Below are positions 8,246-14,337 of a stretch of 18,459 nt of DNA, piece by piece. This DNA comes from JADGQA01 sp964579855 (GTDB taxonomy: Bacteria; Bacteroidota; Ignavibacteria; UBA10030), in NCBI GenBank assembly GCA_964579855.1, contig CAZOIM010000055.1, forward strand, positions 1 through 18,459, read 5' to 3'. The stretch's first letter is position 1. The number at the start of each line of letters is the position of its first letter. The notes beneath the pieces are model-generated. The model worked only from the letters and a program-made list of their open reading frames with translations, did not search any database and was not told where the DNA came from. Both the position numbers and the translations under genes were made by a program.

Positions 8246-9022
8246 CTATTGTACAATGGTGACATCGCCGGCATAAAATGTTGCTTGCCCCTTAGGAGTG
8301 TCGATGACGAGACCTCCCTCTGCATCAAGGCGAAGAGCGGTTCCTGATACATGCTCATCGCCGTGCGCGATGGTCACTGGCCTACCAAACATGGAACATC
8401 GCGAATTCCATTCTTCCATAATTTTCGCAGAGTCTTCCTTTTGGATACACGGAAGGAGTGCGTCCGCTTCCCGTAGTAACTCCTGGAGAAGACTCGTGCG
8501 ATCGAATTTTTGTTCGAGCTCTTTCAAGAGCGATGTTGCCCGAGCGGCAAGATCGTCCGGAAAGGATGGTTGGTTGACATTGATGCCAATACCGATGACA
8601 GAAAAGTCGAAGCGGTCTTGAAGGAAGGAGTTTTCCAGTAATATACCGCAGCACTTTCGGCCGTTCAACATAATATCGTTAGGCCATTTGCATTCGATCG
8701 AGTGTTCGGAAACACGTTCGAGAGCCCGCGCGATGAACACCGCTGAATAGAAAGTGAGCAGTGCTGCGGATTCTTTCTTTAACGATGGACGGAGCACAAT
8801 GGAAAAGAGAAGGTTCGTTCCGGGTTCCGACATCCACGAGCGTCCCAATCGGCCGCGGCCGGCAGTCTGGTGATCTGCAACGACCACCGTACCTTCGATT
8901 GTTCCGGTTTCCGCCAGCGTTTTAGCGCAGGCATTCGTTGAATCGATTGACTCGAATACAAACATCTTCTTGCCAATGACCTGTGTCTTGAGACCTTTGA
9001 GAACGCTCTCTTTCGAGATCAT
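8246..9022 (-). CDS. birA: Biotin--[acetyl-CoA-carboxylase] ligase, without repressor domain
   Basis: A 258-residue ligase that activates biotin as biotinyl-AMP and attaches it to the lysine of biotin carboxyl carrier proteins. Visible motifs: DSTN at 27-30, the biotin/adenylate-binding loop GRGRLGRSW at 55-63, KWPNDIML from 112, GILLE at about 125, and GIGINVNQ. The C-terminal cap (from about 205) is present. Only about 20 residues precede the catalytic core, so the N-terminal DNA-binding domain of E. coli BirA is absent. This is therefore a monofunctional group I ligase that cannot act as a biotin repressor. Its ATG overlaps the TGA of the upstream peptidase gene (ATGA), indicating translational coupling. 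No biotin genes lie nearby. Confidence 0.95.
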   Translation of the reverse strand: MISKESVLKGLKTQVIGKKMFVFESIDSTNACAKTLAETGTIEGTVVVADHQTAGRGRLGRSWMSEPGTNLLFSIVLRPSLKKESAALLTFYSAVFIARALERVSEHSIECKWPNDIMLNGRKCCGILLENSFLQDRFDFSVIGIGINVNQPSFPDDLAARATSLLKELEQKFDRTSLLQELLREADALLPCIQKEDSAKIMEEWNSRCSMFGRPVTIAHGDEHVSGTALRLDAEGGLVIDTPKGQATFYAGDVTIVQ

Positions 9023-10602
9023 TGCTGGTATTCCGAAGACTTCACGTCTTTGGTAAACATGCGACTGAAATTGGCGGTTTTCCAGCCGGCGTAATAGACC
9101 ACGTGTCCAATCTTGACAATTCTGTCAAAGAGAATCTTGTCGACGGTGTCTGTCGGCTTATGATAGTCCGCGTGGACTCCCGTAAAGAAGAACGCAATGG
9201 GGACGCCTCTTTTTGCGAAATTGTAGTGATCACTGCGGGAATAGAAATGATTGGGGTCTGTCGGACTGTCGTACGTGTAGTCCAGCTGAAGGTCTTCCGT
9301 TTCTTTATTGGCAGCCTTGAGCACGCTGTCGAGCTCAGTGCTAATTTTGTCAGAGCCGATCAAGTACGTATAAGGTACATTGCTCGTCCTTTCGTGAGAG
9401 GTATCCATGCGTCCGATCATGTCGGTATTAAAGTCCGCGATGGTTTCGTCAAGTGGAATGGCCGGATGCGCTGTATAAAACGATGAACCCAACAGGCCCT
9501 TTTCTTCTCCGGATACAGTGAGGAAGAGCAGGCTTCGCTTAGGTCTCACTGGGTTTTTGCTAAAGGCGAGTGCAAGATCCATAACCATGGACGTTCCGGA
9601 GCCATCATCGTCTGCGCCGTGATAGATGGCACCGTTTGACCCTGTTCCTAAGTGATCGAAATGAGCAGAGAACACAACAACCTGTTTCTTCAACACGGGA
9701 TCACTCCCTTCAAGAAGCCCTACCACATTTTCAGCGTGTCGCTCCTCGTTCATGAGCTTTGTATTAATCGAGACAACGTCATTATCGAAATTCATGGGAG
9801 TGAAGACAGAATCTTTAAACGCAATCGCACGAAGTTCATTCAGCGATTTTCCTTCGGGTTTCAGGATTGCTTCGGCGATTGACGGGGACGCAAAGAACAT
9901 AAGAGGCGATGTTCGCCCCGGACGGGAGGAGGGTTCTCCCTTCAACTGCATTCGGCCTTTGAGGATCCCAAAAGAACCGAGTTGCGAGGTAAGCCGCGCA
10001 TACGATGCAGGTCCTTCATTATCCATGATGACTATTGTTGCCGCAGCCTCTGGATCAGGTCGAAACTGAGCAACGCGTCTGAACAATTGCGCTGAAGCGG
10101 TATCGTTCGGAGCTCTCCGTTGTCCTGTGAATACAACAACCACTTTTCCCGCAAGCTTCGGCTTGAGGGAGTCGCTTATCACATTGTCCATATAGCCAAT
10201 AAACACAACATTGCCCGTCACGCTGGTGTCTTTTCCTCCAAAGGCGAAGAAATCATTCAGCCAGGAATACGTGCTCGTCATTGAGTGTGTATTCAACGTG
10301 ATTCGCGATTCGTCGCTCACACGGGAGACCTCAACATCATAATGTTGCAGATAAGTGCCGTTATCTCCCATAGGTTTCAGGCCAAACGACTTGAAATGCT
10401 CTGCGATATAATTCGCGGCGAGCTTTTCGCCAGGATATGATGTTTCTCTTCCCTGAAGCTCATCAGATGACAAGTACGTGTCGAACGTCCTTAGGTCATC
10501 GGCCTTGATCGATTCGAAACCAACGCGGGCATCGTTCTCGACCTTTGGTGATTGTGCAAAAGCAAACAGGACAGGCAGGAGCAACAGCGGCACAAGCTTC
10601 AT
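9019..10602 (-). CDS. Secreted M28-family zinc metallopeptidase with PA domain
   Basis: A 527-residue exported aminopeptidase-like enzyme. The N-terminus MKLVPLLLLPVLFAFAQ is a Sec signal peptide. An alternative ATG 36 nt upstream (10638) would add 12 residues, but a pyrimidine-rich stretch precedes it; I prefer 10602. A protease-associated (PA) insert spans about 110-270. The M28 dinuclear zinc ligands, counted from my start, are H314/D316 in SAHFDHLG, the acidic cluster in GADDDGSG (329-336), E366/E367 in SGEEKGLLGS (base and ligand), D394 in NTDMIGR, and H481 in DYHKPTDT. All are intact, so it should be active. The substrate cannot be deduced; the family includes aminopeptidases, carboxypeptidases and glutaminyl cyclases. 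It is the first gene of the leftward peptidase-birA-coaX operon. Confidence 0.92.
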   Translation of the reverse strand: MKLVPLLLLPVLFAFAQSPKVENDARVGFESIKADDLRTFDTYLSSDELQGRETSYPGEKLAANYIAEHFKSFGLKPMGDNGTYLQHYDVEVSRVSDESRITLNTHSMTSTYSWLNDFFAFGGKDTSVTGNVVFIGYMDNVISDSLKPKLAGKVVVVFTGQRRAPNDTASAQLFRRVAQFRPDPEAAATIVIMDNEGPASYARLTSQLGSFGILKGRMQLKGEPSSRPGRTSPLMFFASPSIAEAILKPEGKSLNELRAIAFKDSVFTPMNFDNDVVSINTKLMNEERHAENVVGLLEGSDPVLKKQVVVFSAHFDHLGTGSNGAIYHGADDDGSGTSMVMDLALAFSKNPVRPKRSLLFLTVSGEEKGLLGSSFYTAHPAIPLDETIADFNTDMIGRMDTSHERTSNVPYTYLIGSDKISTELDSVLKAANKETEDLQLDYTYDSPTDPNHFYSRSDHYNFAKRGVPIAFFFTGVHADYHKPTDTVDKILFDRIVKIGHVVYYAGWKTANFSRMFTKDVKSSEYQQ

Positions 10603-10811
10603 ATTGATCTTTCTATGGTGTGATAGTTTGTCAGACATTCAGGAAAAAGACTCAGAAGGTTAGCGAAATTGCACTGTAAAATCAAGAAAATCGATGGAAC
10701 TGGACTCCTGAAGATATTTCAGACTTGACTGACGATTCGCCCATCCCATGTCTGCCATTGCAGGAAGGAACCTGACAACCTGTCGGCGAATATTTACTAG
10801 TCGTTGAGATC

Positions 10812-10841
10812 ATTTCGAATTGGGAGCAAAATCTTTCGAAA
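10812..10841. promoter_or_regulatory. Paired TTCGAA palindromes, candidate activator-binding site
   Basis: ATTTCGAATT (10812-10821) and TTTCGAAA (10834-10841) share a TTCGAA core. Their centres lie 21 bp apart, two helical turns, so both would face the same side of DNA. Relative to the start site predicted from the sigma-54 promoter they centre near -68 and -47. Sigma-54 promoters need an upstream ATP-driven activator, and paired palindromes on one helical face are typical of such sites. These are closer to the promoter than most enhancers. The assignment is an inference. Confidence 0.35.
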
Positions 10842-10858
10842 TTCAACGAAACGTAAAA

Positions 10859-10874
10859 TGGCACACCGATTGCA
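10859..10874 (+). promoter_or_regulatory. Sigma-54 (RpoN) promoter of the small heat-shock protein cluster
   Basis: TGGCACACCGATTGCA matches the -24/-12 consensus TGGCAC-N5-TTGCW at every fixed position, with exactly 12 bp between the GG and GC elements. Taking C10873 as -12 places the start of transcription near 10885, giving a leader of about 40 nt to the ATG at 10925 with AAGGAGAAGG (10911-10920) in between. It is correctly oriented and sits directly before the first chaperone gene. RpoN control of a small heat-shock protein gene is known for E. coli ibpB. Confidence 0.8.
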
Positions 10875-10924
10875 GATTGATGACCCAGTACATCAAAAAC
10901 ATCAACCAACAAGGAGAAGGAACA

Positions 10925-11329
10925 ATGTTTTTCAAAGTGAATTTTGATCAGCCTGTAAACGAACTTGCCAAAGAATTCCTAACAGACGAGGATAACGAAT
11001 TAGTTTTGTCGCAGCCTGCAGTCGATGTAATGGAGAATGCAAGTGAATCCGTGATTGTGGTCGAGCTGCCAGGAGTGAAGAAGGAAGACGTCAAGATCTC
11101 CGTCGAAAACGGATGGTTGGTTCTGAAAGGTGAGCGCAAGGCGACAGACACTCAAGTAGTAACGCGAGTTCTGCATCGTGAAATAGAGTACAGACCATTC
11201 TCACGTTCCATCAAACTTCCCCATCCTGTTGATGCAAACAAGATTTCGGCGCAACTGGAGGATGGAGTGCTAAAAATATCTTTGCCGAAAGCAGAAGAAG
11301 TCCGGCCTCGCACGATCGAAATCAAGTGA
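10925..11329 (+). CDS. Hsp20/alpha-crystallin small heat-shock protein 1
   Basis: A 134-residue ATP-independent holdase that binds unfolding proteins and passes them to DnaK/ClpB. The alpha-crystallin domain spans about 31-122, with VVELPGVKKEDVKISV (45-60), LVLKGERK (65-72), and the terminal beta strands EDGVLKISLPK (112-122). The C-terminal IEI (131-133) is the I-x-I anchor used for oligomer assembly. The N-terminal arm is short and acidic. The frame stays open upstream to an ATG at 10820, but that lies before the predicted transcription start. ATG 10925 has a strong Shine-Dalgarno (AAGGAGAAGG), so I take it as the start. It is first in the chaperone cluster, 26 nt before the second Hsp20. 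Confidence 0.93.
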   Translation: MFFKVNFDQPVNELAKEFLTDEDNELVLSQPAVDVMENASESVIVVELPGVKKEDVKISVENGWLVLKGERKATDTQVVTRVLHREIEYRPFSRSIKLPHPVDANKISAQLEDGVLKISLPKAEEVRPRTIEIK

Positions 11330-11355
11330 ACTGAGACCGAAGGAGGACGCGAACA

Positions 11356-11754
11356 ATGACGAAGAATGGACAAGTAGCGTTGGTGCGGAGAGGGCAGGAT
11401 GCCCTCGCGAAGAGGATGGACCCTTTGGAGGGATTCGTGATGCCGCTCGTCGACATTTACGAAACCGGAGAATCGTTTGTTCTCAAGATGGACTTGCCCG
11501 GAGTGCAGAAAGAATCCATTAATATCCTTGCAGAACCAGGAGCTCTCCAAATCAAGGGAACCATCAATCAAGTGCAGAGCGAAAATGTCACCCTGATTTA
11601 TAGCGAGATCAAAAAAATCAATTTCTTTCGCAAATTCAATATCGGCAACGGAATCAACGCCGATGACATCGAAGCATATTTCGACGATGGCGTCCTGACG
11701 GTGGTATTGCCAAAAAACGAATCGATGCGGGTGCGTGAAATCCCGATCAAGTGA
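11356..11754 (+). CDS. Hsp20/alpha-crystallin small heat-shock protein 2 (divergent)
   Basis: A 132-residue Hsp20 holdase. The alpha-crystallin domain covers about 31-120: KMDLPGVQKESINI (44-57), ALQIKGT (63-69), and DDGVLTVVLPK (110-120). The C-terminus ends in REIPIK, with the I-P-I anchor at 129-131. The mid-domain is unusual: the ER.YG.F.R-type segment of ordinary Hsp20s is replaced by EIKKINFFRKFNIG. This copy is therefore the most divergent of the three and may form mixed oligomers with the flanking paralogues, which is an inference. AAGGAGG (11340-11346) lies 9 nt before the ATG. It is 26 nt after the first Hsp20 and 33 nt before the third. Confidence 0.92.
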   Translation: MTKNGQVALVRRGQDALAKRMDPLEGFVMPLVDIYETGESFVLKMDLPGVQKESINILAEPGALQIKGTINQVQSENVTLIYSEIKKINFFRKFNIGNGINADDIEAYFDDGVLTVVLPKNESMRVREIPIK

Positions 11755-11787
11755 ACTAACAACTCAATTACAAAGGAGGATACAACT

Positions 11788-12252
11788 ATGTCACTCATTC
11801 GATGGAACCCAGCGCGTGAACTGGCATCGTTTCCTTCTGACGTGTTCAGCGTGCAGAGGGAAATGAACAGGATGTTCGATAGCTTCTTTCGAGGCGCAGA
11901 CGAGCAGGGTCTTCTGAACGGCAGCTGGTTACCGGCAGTCGATGTGGCTGAAGATGAGAATGAATATGTCGTCAATGTAGAGCTTCCTGGTGTCAACAAA
12001 GACGAAGTAAAGATCACGCTCGAATACAATATTCTTACTGTTCGTGGTGAGAAAAAAGCTGAGAAGGAAACGAAAGACAAGAACTATCACCGTATGGAGC
12101 GATCCTACGGTTCCTTCCAGCGGTCATTCACACTTCCGACATCGGTTAAGAATGACAAGATCGACGCGGAATACCGGGATGGTATCTTGAGCATCACCCT
12201 TCCTAAAGAGGAAGAAGCCAAGCCGAAACAAATTGAAGTGAAGGTGAAGTAA
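11788..12252 (+). CDS. Hsp20/alpha-crystallin small heat-shock protein 3 (classical)
   Basis: A 154-residue Hsp20 closest to the common bacterial HSP18/IbpA-like form. The N-terminal arm carries REMNRMFDSFF (24-34), an amphipathic helix typical of the family. The alpha-crystallin domain spans about 49-140, with VVNVELPGVNKDEVKITL (61-78), MERSYGSFQRSFTLP (103-117), and RDGILSITLPK (130-140). The I-x-V anchor IEV is at 149-151. Its role is to hold denatured proteins in small aggregates that DnaK and ClpB, encoded just downstream, can dissolve. AAAGGAGGA (11772-11780) lies 7 nt before the ATG. A 222-nt spacer with a strong hairpin separates it from dnaK. Confidence 0.95.
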   Translation: MSLIRWNPARELASFPSDVFSVQREMNRMFDSFFRGADEQGLLNGSWLPAVDVAEDENEYVVNVELPGVNKDEVKITLEYNILTVRGEKKAEKETKDKNYHRMERSYGSFQRSFTLPTSVKNDKIDAEYRDGILSITLPKEEEAKPKQIEVKVK

Positions 12253-12293
12253 AACGGTGAAGAGGAGTTACATCCAAACACTGCAAGAACATG

Positions 12294-12323
12294 CGGTCGG
12301 GCCTCTGGTGGGAGGTCCGACCG
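12294..12323 (+). terminator. Strong 12-bp hairpin between hsp20-3 and dnaK, possible attenuator
   Basis: CGGTCGGGCCTC (12294-12305) pairs with GAGGTCCGACCG (12312-12323) over 12 bp, with a single G-U pair and a TGGTGG loop. The bases that follow (TGCGTATTTCATC) are only mildly T-rich, so full termination is doubtful. Partial termination, an RNase stop that stabilises the upstream hsp20 mRNA, or a separator between the Hsp20 and dnaK-clpB units are the likely roles. The rest of the 222-nt spacer shows no convincing promoter and no credible gene. Confidence 0.55.
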
Positions 12324-12474
12324 TGCGTATTTCATCTGGAGTATTCAAAAAGGGAAGATCGAGGCTTTGTGGTGCCGCGAAATCAGACGAATCTTTGGTA
12401 GAAGAAAAAGCAAAGAGTGTCGTATCAAATAACGCGGTCGAGGGGCCGCACAACTAGTAAAGGAGTAATGAACA

Positions 12475-14234
12475 ATGGCAACGAAAACTGGAAAGATCGT
12501 CGGAATCGATCTCGGCACGACAAACTCTGTCGTCGCGGTCATGGAAGGAAATGAGCCTGTGGTTATAGCGAATTCCGAAGGCGCGAGGACAACACCCTCT
12601 GTCGTAGGATTCGCGAAATCGGGTGAACGGCTCGTAGGAGCGGCTGCAAAGCGTCAAGCAGTCACAAATTCTCAGAACACTGTGTTTTCGATCAAACGGT
12701 TCATGGGCCGTTTCTTCAACGAAACGTCTGAAGAAATGAAGCTGGTACCATACAAAGTCATCAGCGGCGATAACAACACCGCCCGCGTGCAGATTGGCGA
12801 CAGAGTGTATTCACCGCCGGAAATCTCNNNNNNNNNNNNNNNNNNNNNNNNNNNNNNNNNNNNNNNNNNNNNNNNNNNNNNNNNNNNNNNNNNNNNNNNN
12901 NNNNNNNNNNNNNNNNNNNNNNNNNNNGGAACCTTTGATATTTCCGTGCTCGAACTCGGAGACGGAGTATTCGAGGTTAAATCCACCAACGGCGATACAC
13001 ACCTTGGCGGCGACAACTTTGACATGCGGGTATTGGAATACATCGCAGACGAATTCAAGAAACAAGAAGGAATCGATCTGCGCAAAGATCCTATGGCTCT
13101 GCAGAGACTCCGCGAAGCCGCAGAAAAGGCGAAGATGGAACTCTCTCAGCTGATGCAGACGGAGATCAACCTTCCGTTTATTACGGCAACAGCAGAAGGG
13201 CCGAAGCATCTCAATTTGACTCTGACGCGGGCGAAGTTTGAACAGCTTGTTGAAGATCTCATTCAACGCTGCGTGCCTCCGGTTGAAAAAGCTCTCAAAG
13301 ATGCCGGACTGAATCCGAACCAGATCGACGAAGTCATTCTTGTTGGAGGTATGACACGGATGCCCCGCGTCCAGCAGCTTGTGAAGGACACGTTCGGTAA
13401 AGAAGGACACAAAGGAGTTAACCCGGACGAAGTCGTTGCTGTGGGAGCCGCAATTCAAGGCGGTGTCCTTGCAGGTGACGTAACCGACGTGTTGCTGCTC
13501 GACGTTACTCCGCTGTCCCTCGGTATCGAGACACTGGGTGGCGTGATGACGCAAATGATCTCCGCGAACACGACGATTCCGACGAAGAAGAGTGAAATAT
13601 TCTCGACGGCATCGGACAGTCAGCCGTCAGTAGAGATTCATATCCTGCAAGGTGAGCGACCAATGGCGGTGGATAACAGAACGCTGGGACGTTTCCATCT
13701 CGATGGGATTCCGCCTGCACCACGCGGCGTTCCCCAGGTCGAAGTGATATTCGACATCGATGCAAACGGCATGCTGCACGTCTCTGCAAAGGACAAGGCG
13801 ACGAACAAGGAACAGAGCATTCGCATCACTTCGTCCAGCGGCCTGTCCAAGGAGGAAGTCGAGAAGATGAAGGCCGACGCACAGACACATTCCCAGGAAG
13901 ACAAAAAACGGAAAGAGGAAATCGAAACGAAGAACCAGGCCGATAATCTTGTTTTCCAAACACGAAAACAGATGAAAGACCTTGGCGACAAAATGTCGAC
14001 GGATGTGAAATCCAAGGTTGAGACCGCAGCGAACGATCTTGAAGCGGCGATCAAAGCCAACGACATGTCCGAGATTAAGGCAAAGACGGAAGCTCTCAAC
14101 AACGCTTGGAATGAAGCCTCAACAAAGATGTACGAATCTGCGAAGTCCGCAGGTGGACCTCAGCCCGGAGGGCCTCAACCCGAAGCCGGCCAGCAACAAC
14201 AACAGCAACAAGGCGGCGGTGAGGGGGGCAAGAA
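12475..14234 (+). CDS. dnaK: Molecular chaperone DnaK (Hsp70), interrupted and truncated by assembly gaps
   Basis: An ATP-driven Hsp70 chaperone that refolds clients and delivers aggregates to ClpB. Phosphate loop 1 (GIDLGTTNS, 10-18) and the ATPase lysine in FSIKRFMG are present. A 100-N gap (12828-12927) then removes the region that holds the VPAYFND segment, NEPTAAA and most of the DLGGGT loop; only GTFDIS remains. By alignment with E. coli about 81 residues are missing. After the gap, GDTHLGG, EAAEKAKMELS, ILVGGMTRMP, VNPDE.VA.GAA, the linker DVLLLDVTPLSLGIET and the substrate domain are intact. The visible part ends in a Gln/Gly-rich tail at the second gap, so the stop codon is not seen. 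Start: ATG 12475 with AAAGGAG 9 nt upstream. No grpE or dnaJ is adjacent. The frame through to clpB is a gap artefact. Confidence 0.95.
12828..12927. other. Assembly gap (100 N) inside dnaK
   Basis: Exactly 100 N, the usual placeholder for a gap of unknown size. Flanking DnaK residues (PPEIS before, GTFDIS after) align with E. coli positions about 81 codons apart, so roughly 244 nt are missing and not 100. Both lengths leave remainder 1 modulo 3, which is why the frame stays open. Confidence 0.98.
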
Positions 14235-14334
14235 NNNNNNNNNNNNNNNNNNNNNNNNNNNNNNNNNNNNNNNNNNNNNNNNNNNNNNNNNNNNNNNNNN
14301 NNNNNNNNNNNNNNNNNNNNNNNNNNNNNNNNNN
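14235..14334. other. Assembly gap (100 N) between dnaK and clpB
   Basis: A second 100-N placeholder. It follows the low-complexity Gln/Gly tail of DnaK and ends three bases before the clpB ATG. It hides the DnaK C-terminus, stop codon, intergenic region and clpB ribosome-binding site. True length and content are unknown, including whether a small gene or promoter lies inside. Confidence 0.98.
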
Positions 14335-14337
14335 AAA

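Larger units (their letters stand above)
10603..10924. other. Divergent intergenic region between peptidase operon and chaperone cluster
   Basis: About 320 bp with no credible gene. Its right half holds the sigma-54 promoter and the paired TTCGAA sites described separately. A short CTGC-catt-GCAG inverted repeat lies near 10750. I found no CIRCE element (HrcA operator) and no U-rich stretch able to mask the first Hsp20 ribosome-binding site, so a ROSE-type RNA thermometer is not supported. No clear promoter for the leftward operon could be assigned. Confidence 0.6.

Noticed and set aside
10820..10924. A 35-codon N-terminal extension of the first Hsp20 from ATG 10820.
   Set aside because: It would cover the sigma-54 promoter and start before the predicted transcription start. 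It has no Hsp20-like sequence, and the ATG at 10925 has a strong RBS.
12398..12413. A TTGG...AGCA match that looked like a second sigma-54 promoter before dnaK.
   Set aside because: The GG-to-GC spacing is one base too long and the -12 element is poor, so RpoN would not be expected to use it.
12257..12457. A 66-residue frame between hsp20-3 and dnaK.
   Set aside because: No RBS, no recognisable protein features, and it runs through the 12-bp hairpin. It is more likely a spacer.
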